Of a DNA stretch of 64,000 nt, positions 59,105 to 64,000 are shown in pieces. The translations under genes were made by a program, and so were the position numbers. The notes under the pieces were generated by a model. It worked only from the letters and a program-made list of their open reading frames with translations, was not told where the DNA came from and ran no database searches. The first letter of the stretch is position 1, and each line of letters begins with the position of its first letter. Source of the DNA: Dryococelus australis (taxonomy: Eukaryota > Arthropoda > Insecta > Phasmatodea > Phasmatidae). The stretch is taken from positions 296,732,466 to 296,796,465 of the forward strand of contig CM057009.1 of NCBI GenBank assembly GCA_029891345.1, read 5' to 3'.

Positions 59105-59530
59105 TAGCCACGCGACAATGTCTGAAAACAGTACCCGTCTACCACGCACGCGAACAGACGTTGCACAGTGTTGCAAGACACGTTTCTAATACAATTTCCA
59201 CGCATGCACAATTTGCTGGCATACTAAAAGAAATAACATTTCACACCATGGCGGAGTACAACTTTCAACACATCTCCATTATTGCAAATACTATTTTGAA
59301 GCCACTCAACATGGCCAAAAAGTACGTGTTCAGAGCTTAAGATACTATGGTTGACTTAATGTTAACTACTACTACTACTATAGGGAGTTGCATTGAACTT
59401 TGCTACAGACTTTCGCAGTCCCATCGGTACGTGCAGCAGTTTTGAATCTTGCGCGTAGCGGCGATGGCGCATGAGACAGTATTGTCCTTATCGCCGCAAC
59501 ACTTCTCGACCTCAGGACGTGGGAAATAGC
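59105..59530 (+). repeat. F4 dispersed repeat, module B, copy 2
   Basis: Contains a single diverged counterpart of the 48-bp minisatellite unit (GTCTACCACGCACGCGAACA then GACGTTGCACAGTG at about 59136-59170), followed by sequence matching 49059-49440. This looks like the unexpanded state of the locus type that became the minisatellite at 48.1 kb. Confidence 0.75.
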
Positions 59531-61639
59531 TTAAGGTAAACACCGATAGTCATTGGGCAAGTTCGCACGCCTCGAATACTCTCCGACTGCACATGGTCAA
59601 CACTTAGTAACTGCGGTTATTTTCAAGATGTGAGGTGATTTTGAGTACGCCGATCTTTCAAGATTACTGTAGTACACTATTCATGAAATTGGCACTAATT
59701 TAAATACATAAATGGGAACATAAATGTGTCTGGAGTTCTAACAGTCGTAGGAATGCGATTCGAATTTGTCTGTACTCCACATAATGTTACGAGATAAGTT
59801 AGTTTAAGTAATCATATGCAAATAAATTTTGATGTGGCAATTTAAAATAAGGATAAGTCAAAAGCGATGAACCATGGCTAAATAAGGAAAAGGGGCAGGC
59901 AAAAACACTGCTTCGCGGTGAAAGCTCAGGGAACAAGTGACGAGGAATGAACTAGCCACGCCTCCAGAGAGTTGCCAGGGAAGGCCCATCCTACTGATAC
60001 AATTACTAATTAGCTTTGCTAATTGAATCGGTCAGTAGTGAGAGGAGGTCAAATTAACTGTTGGGTCTAGCTACAACACACTGGGCGAAACTTTCCACCT
60101 ATTCCAAGGCGACAAGAAGTCGATTTGGATTGTTTTATTTTAGATCAAAACGACAAGTGAAACATTACCTACAGCTGAACGAGCAGCTAAGGGTGCCGGG
60201 AAAAGAACCAAGTGCATTACAAAAGACGCCCGATACAGTACGAATTCTTGCAAAGGTAGCATTCTAATGGTGTACCTAATACGCGTTAACCTTTTATATT
60301 TAAACCTAAAATATCGGTGCAGTGATGTCCGGAAACTTTTCGGATGTGAAGTAGTAATTTATAATCTCTTACCGGGCAAAGTCGGCCCAAAAGTGGTGAA
60401 CGGAACTAAAACTTATTCTTCTATGCACTTAAAGCTAGGGCATTTTTAGTACTGCAAATTCATCGTACCTAGCAATTCCATATTTATAATTAGTGTTTTC
60501 CGGGTCCCACAGTATTTCATGTGACCTGAAAGATTCAACCAACACTGCAGCATTTTGTACAGTCAATACTAAAAATAAAGATAGGAAAATAAATTTGCTT
60601 ACAGCACGTGCATAATAGCGTGAATGAAGCAACAACGTTACCGCACTCTGGCGATGTTCTGAACCCAATGGTTAAGCGACACGTGGCTTCGTGTGACGAA
60701 GACATCGCAGTGTGGGTGCGGATTTTTGTTGTTGCGACTGTGAAGTTAGTGTTATCGCCTAACCCTGTGTATTTTAGCACTTCCTCGTTTGTTAAAAATG
60801 ACTAGAACAAAATAAAATTCAAGATTGAAAAACAAATACGCCGGAAGCGAGAAATTGGTACCACGCAAGAGCTAAAAATAAACAAGAAAAATTTATAAAT
60901 GATTTCGTCTACAGCATTTCCTCGAGTTATTCTGGTCCTCCGCACATGTATGTTCAGACCTATCATAACCTCTACGGTAAACATGCAAGAACCACACTTG
61001 TGAGCACACATCAATTACTTAACGCCTGTATTACATTGAGAAGAGCAATTCTCAAGTAGATAGCTGTTTTGCCAAGATTTGTTTACAAGCAAGGTCTAGC
61101 AAATAACGGTCATGTACAATCGTATCAGGTGACCAACAAAAAACAAAGTCTGTGAGATTAGCTAGGTTATCTAAGGAACGGGGGTCTTATTTAAATAAAC
61201 GGTTAATAATAATTTCATAATTTATTTATGAAACATGCAAATAAATGGCTATCACTCGCTATTTGCAAATAATTTAATCAATACAGGTCACAATCGCCTC
61301 AAAGAAATTAACGTAATCATAACTAAAATCGGTCCCAATAAAGAATGTAAAAGCCTGACATTTTTGATCAAGATAATTCCGGCCATGCGCAAAATAATTC
61401 TTCAAAAGGACGAAATAACCTCCTACTGGAGAACATCTCGCTCAGAACAGCTATTTGTCAGGCTGTTTGGAAAAGTTAAAGTACACAAATTGGCCCAAAT
61501 ATGACCACTCGCATAATATGGTGAAAGGTCATTTTAGCATCCGAAACAGCCCAAGGTCTCCTGGGGATCGATTCATATAAATCCTGAATGGTGGACCATG
61601 GACTTCATATCACTCCTCGAAAAGAAACAAACTGCTCCA
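59531..61639. other. Spacer with one strong hairpin
   Basis: 59991-60038 folds as CTACTGA...AATTAGC with GCTAATT...TCAGTAG (about 20 pairs with mismatches, 3-nt loop). Frames 60061-60267 and 61235-61504 have no domain. Otherwise AT-rich. Confidence 0.4.
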
Positions 61640-61824
61640 ATTCTACGAGATGCTGACCGTGGGTAACGACCCCTCGCACAATCAAGCGATCGTGGAGGCC
61701 AGGTGAAACTTGTTATTGCATTCTCATGTTCATAAAACCGCTCTTTGACATTTACAACAGTGTGAGTTGTGGCATAATCGTCTTGAAAGATGCCACCCCC
61801 TGCTAGGAACAATACCTGCGTCAT
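61640..61824 (-). pseudogene. Mariner/Tc1-type DDE transposase fragment
   Basis: Minus strand reads GGGIFQDDYATTHTVVNVKE, then ERFYEHENAITSFTWPPRSL and D. This is the segment around the second catalytic Asp (family FQQDNAPCHTA...WPPQSPDLN). The expected IEHLW motif with the catalytic Glu is not found downstream and the N-terminal half is absent. A short relic of a family distinct from the Tc1 at 15.6-16.6 kb. Confidence 0.65.
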
Positions 61825-64000
61825 CGAATGAACATGAACTCTTTAAATGGTTTCATAGACCTTACCATTTAAGGTAGCAGCCAGGTTGAAGAAATTTTGC
61901 ACGTCTGAGACCTTAAAGAATGGTAGTGGTAAGGGCGACAGAGACTTGCGCATCAACTATCCCATCGCCTCTACGAGACTTTCGGTAAAAAACCCTACAA
62001 TTTTATGGCGTAAATAAAGTAATGGTTTAATGCACGTCCCTGTGGTTTTCTTGTGTGTTTTGTACCGGAATGTTCATGACAGTGAAAATGCCTCAAACGG
62101 GTGTTTTCATGAACACAAAAACATGCTTTAGCAAGAAATGGAGGAACTGAAATACGTATACAGACGCGTAACGTTTCTTAAATACTATTCGTAAGCACAC
62201 GTCACACACACGTCGGGAGGTTTTATATAAATCTGGAGCTCTGTACACCGTTAGGTGGCCTACCCATAACCATTGAGTAAAGGCATACACTAGAGTGGCC
62301 ATGGGATAGGAAAAAGCCTCGCCAGTTTTGTGTGCTAGTTCCGCTGTTGATCCAGAGGAACGCTAGTGTTCTCGACGAAATCGTCCGCGCGGTGTTGTCA
62401 ATTCCGCAGCCGGTAAAAGTATGTTATCCCTGGTCTCGGCTCACCCACGTGTTCGTTCAAGTTCTGCCAGAGGCGAGCCTGTCACACACGAGTTACCAAC
62501 ATTCGTTGCAGCTGTGAATACCCAATTCATGATTTACTAGTGGTGGCCATTGCACGTGTTTCGTTTCTGTCGTAGAATTACGTGTTTGCAGAAATATGCA
62601 GTGATATCAACTACAGTTTGGTTTTATTTACCACTGCGAAAAAAAACTAGAAATATAAACGGTCACCGTTTTTAATTACAATCTATTATTTAACTGTAGT
62701 TTAGGTGTTCACGATAAAATACGAGTACTGTTAGCACTTACAATTGCAAACGTCATATCGTGAATGATGCCATACATCGTAGTAAACTTTTCGTTCCGTT
62801 TTTGAGTGAAAATTAATGGACAGGAAATAATTGTTCAATAATGGAGAAATATATGTTAGACCTACGACGGTCTACAATTGAACACAATGTTTACAGTTTG
62901 GGGTTGTGATCTACTACATAGGTGACTGTTCGTACAATTTATCAGTACGTTCAGTATGTCGATTCGAGTGTCATTAAGGCTGTGTCCAAACCTTGGAATA
63001 CACTTATGTATATAGGCATACTCCACTCGGCTCGTTACGTGATCAATTCCGATAGATGGAAGCACTTGCTGGATATGTGCTGGAACGTAGGCGCATAGCT
63101 TTAGAAATATCAATCCATTAGAAGCTGTAGCTGGAAAGCACATGACAATGAAAGTGTTCCTATTAACCAATCATCGACTTTTTACAAGAAAGGAGTGTAT
63201 ATTTGAGTCAGTAAACGCAGTTGTCGATAATGTATCATTAAAACTGGTAACAATTATAGGTAAATGTCCTTTTAACACTAATATTGGTATGAATAAAAAT
63301 TAAATGTCCAATATTGATATAACGTTTTCACTCATGCATGCCTTGCAAAAACATTGGCAGTGTTCTCATTGCTCTGCATATTAACTACTAGGGGACCCAG
63401 CCCGTGACCATGTTTTTAGTATTGTCACGTGCCTAGAACAGTTACCATGTTAAAAAACTTAGTTATCATACAAAGACTGGGGGAAAAATTTTTCATACAT
63501 ACCAATCCCCCTTCCACCCCCCCCCCTCCCCCCCACCGGCATAGAGAAAAAGCATATCTAGATTAACTCAACTTAAAAGCCATACATTTAGAGTAAACAT
63601 TACCTTCATATCTCTATGCATTAATACAAAATTTTCATTGGAAAGAAAACGTTTTTAGGGTCAAAAGTCATGGTTGCATAAACTGATACAGCTGAAATTC
63701 GAACTTTACCTGCACTTGATCCTGAGGATTCGCTCTGCAATATCTGAAGAACTTCTGTTGAGTTTCAAGGGACTTAAAGGTATTAAAGACTGATACAGAG
63801 ATAGTCATTATATAGGAGGATAAATTCAATGACACGCCCGGTTTATAACAAATCACGACGAAAACTGATTATAATTATCCCGCCTCTTCTAGGTAATTAA
63901 AGGTTAGAGAGTACACAATGTTAAGAACGTTGCTGAGTGGCTTTTTTCAAAAGGTAATGCCTCCATTCCACTCTTTATGAAAAGACATATTAGGAATAAC
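61825..64000. other. Spacer, no gene seen
   Basis: AT-rich unique-looking sequence. A C-rich tract at about 63509-63536. Short frames only (62862-63170 minus, 102 residues, no domain). Nothing recognisable reaches the window edge. Confidence 0.45.

Noticed and set aside
50985..59530. LTR retrotransposon with modules A/B as long terminal repeats
   Set aside because: The sequence between the copies has no gag/pol remnants, there is a third copy of module B at 49 kb, and no TG...CA ends or primer-binding site were seen.

Overview
This window looks like non-coding, repeat-dominated DNA from a large arthropod genome. It is probably a hemimetabolous insect (polyneopteran-like), but the order cannot be fixed from sequence alone. 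The evidence is: one spliced exon of an insect-type ELAV/Hu RNA-binding protein, tRNA-derived SINEs, R1-clade non-LTR retrotransposons, several Tc1/mariner-superfamily relics and many short foldback MITEs. The background is AT-rich and full of stops. There is no operon structure, bacterial gene, rRNA gene or CRISPR array.

Layout. 0-10 kb: two SINEs (11-262, 3629-3842), a small GC-rich tandem repeat (about 6.03-6.16 kb) and two copies of a recurrent MITE family, here called F1 (7.8 and 8.8 kb). 10-21 kb: a second MITE family (10.9 kb), a chimera of R1 retrotransposon and Tc1 transposon (14.9-16.9 kb, minus strand), another F1 MITE and a deleted Tc1/mariner-like element with long inverted arms (20.4-21.1 kb). 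21.5-25.7 kb: a broken R1-type retrotransposon on the plus strand with gag zinc knuckles, AP-endonuclease and reverse transcriptase. 25.8-26.5 kb: two SINE copies enclosing a 25-29 bp G-rich minisatellite. 27-41 kb: MITEs, palindromic elements, a decayed transposase (29.4-30.06 kb, minus) and a CpG-rich patch (35.4-35.6 kb). 37.5-45.3 kb: a nearly full-length but frameshifted DD82E/Sailor-like transposon (42.58-45.27 kb) carrying an F1 MITE in its transposase, with an internally deleted inverted relative 4.2 kb away (37.5-38.36 kb).

47.1-47.4 kb, minus strand: the only clear host gene piece, the first coding exon of an ELAV/found-in-neurons-like gene. It has a polypyrimidine acceptor on one side and a GT donor on the other. 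Sequence above 47.41 kb is therefore, at least in part, an intron or upstream region of that gene. 48-59.6 kb: pieces of one uncharacterised dispersed repeat recur in the same orientation about 5 kb apart. In the first copy a short segment has expanded into roughly 20 tandem 48-bp units. A SINE at 52.7 kb carries an in-place 38-bp inversion. The stretch 55.1-56.8 kb is T/G-rich on the plus strand and ends in AATAAA, so it could be an RNA exon.

No new enzymatic or defence system is visible. The best leads are structural: the MITE-interrupted Sailor-like element and its deletion derivative, the satellite born from a dispersed repeat, the SINE microinversion and the R1/Tc1 chimera. All boundaries were judged by eye from sequence similarity within the window.
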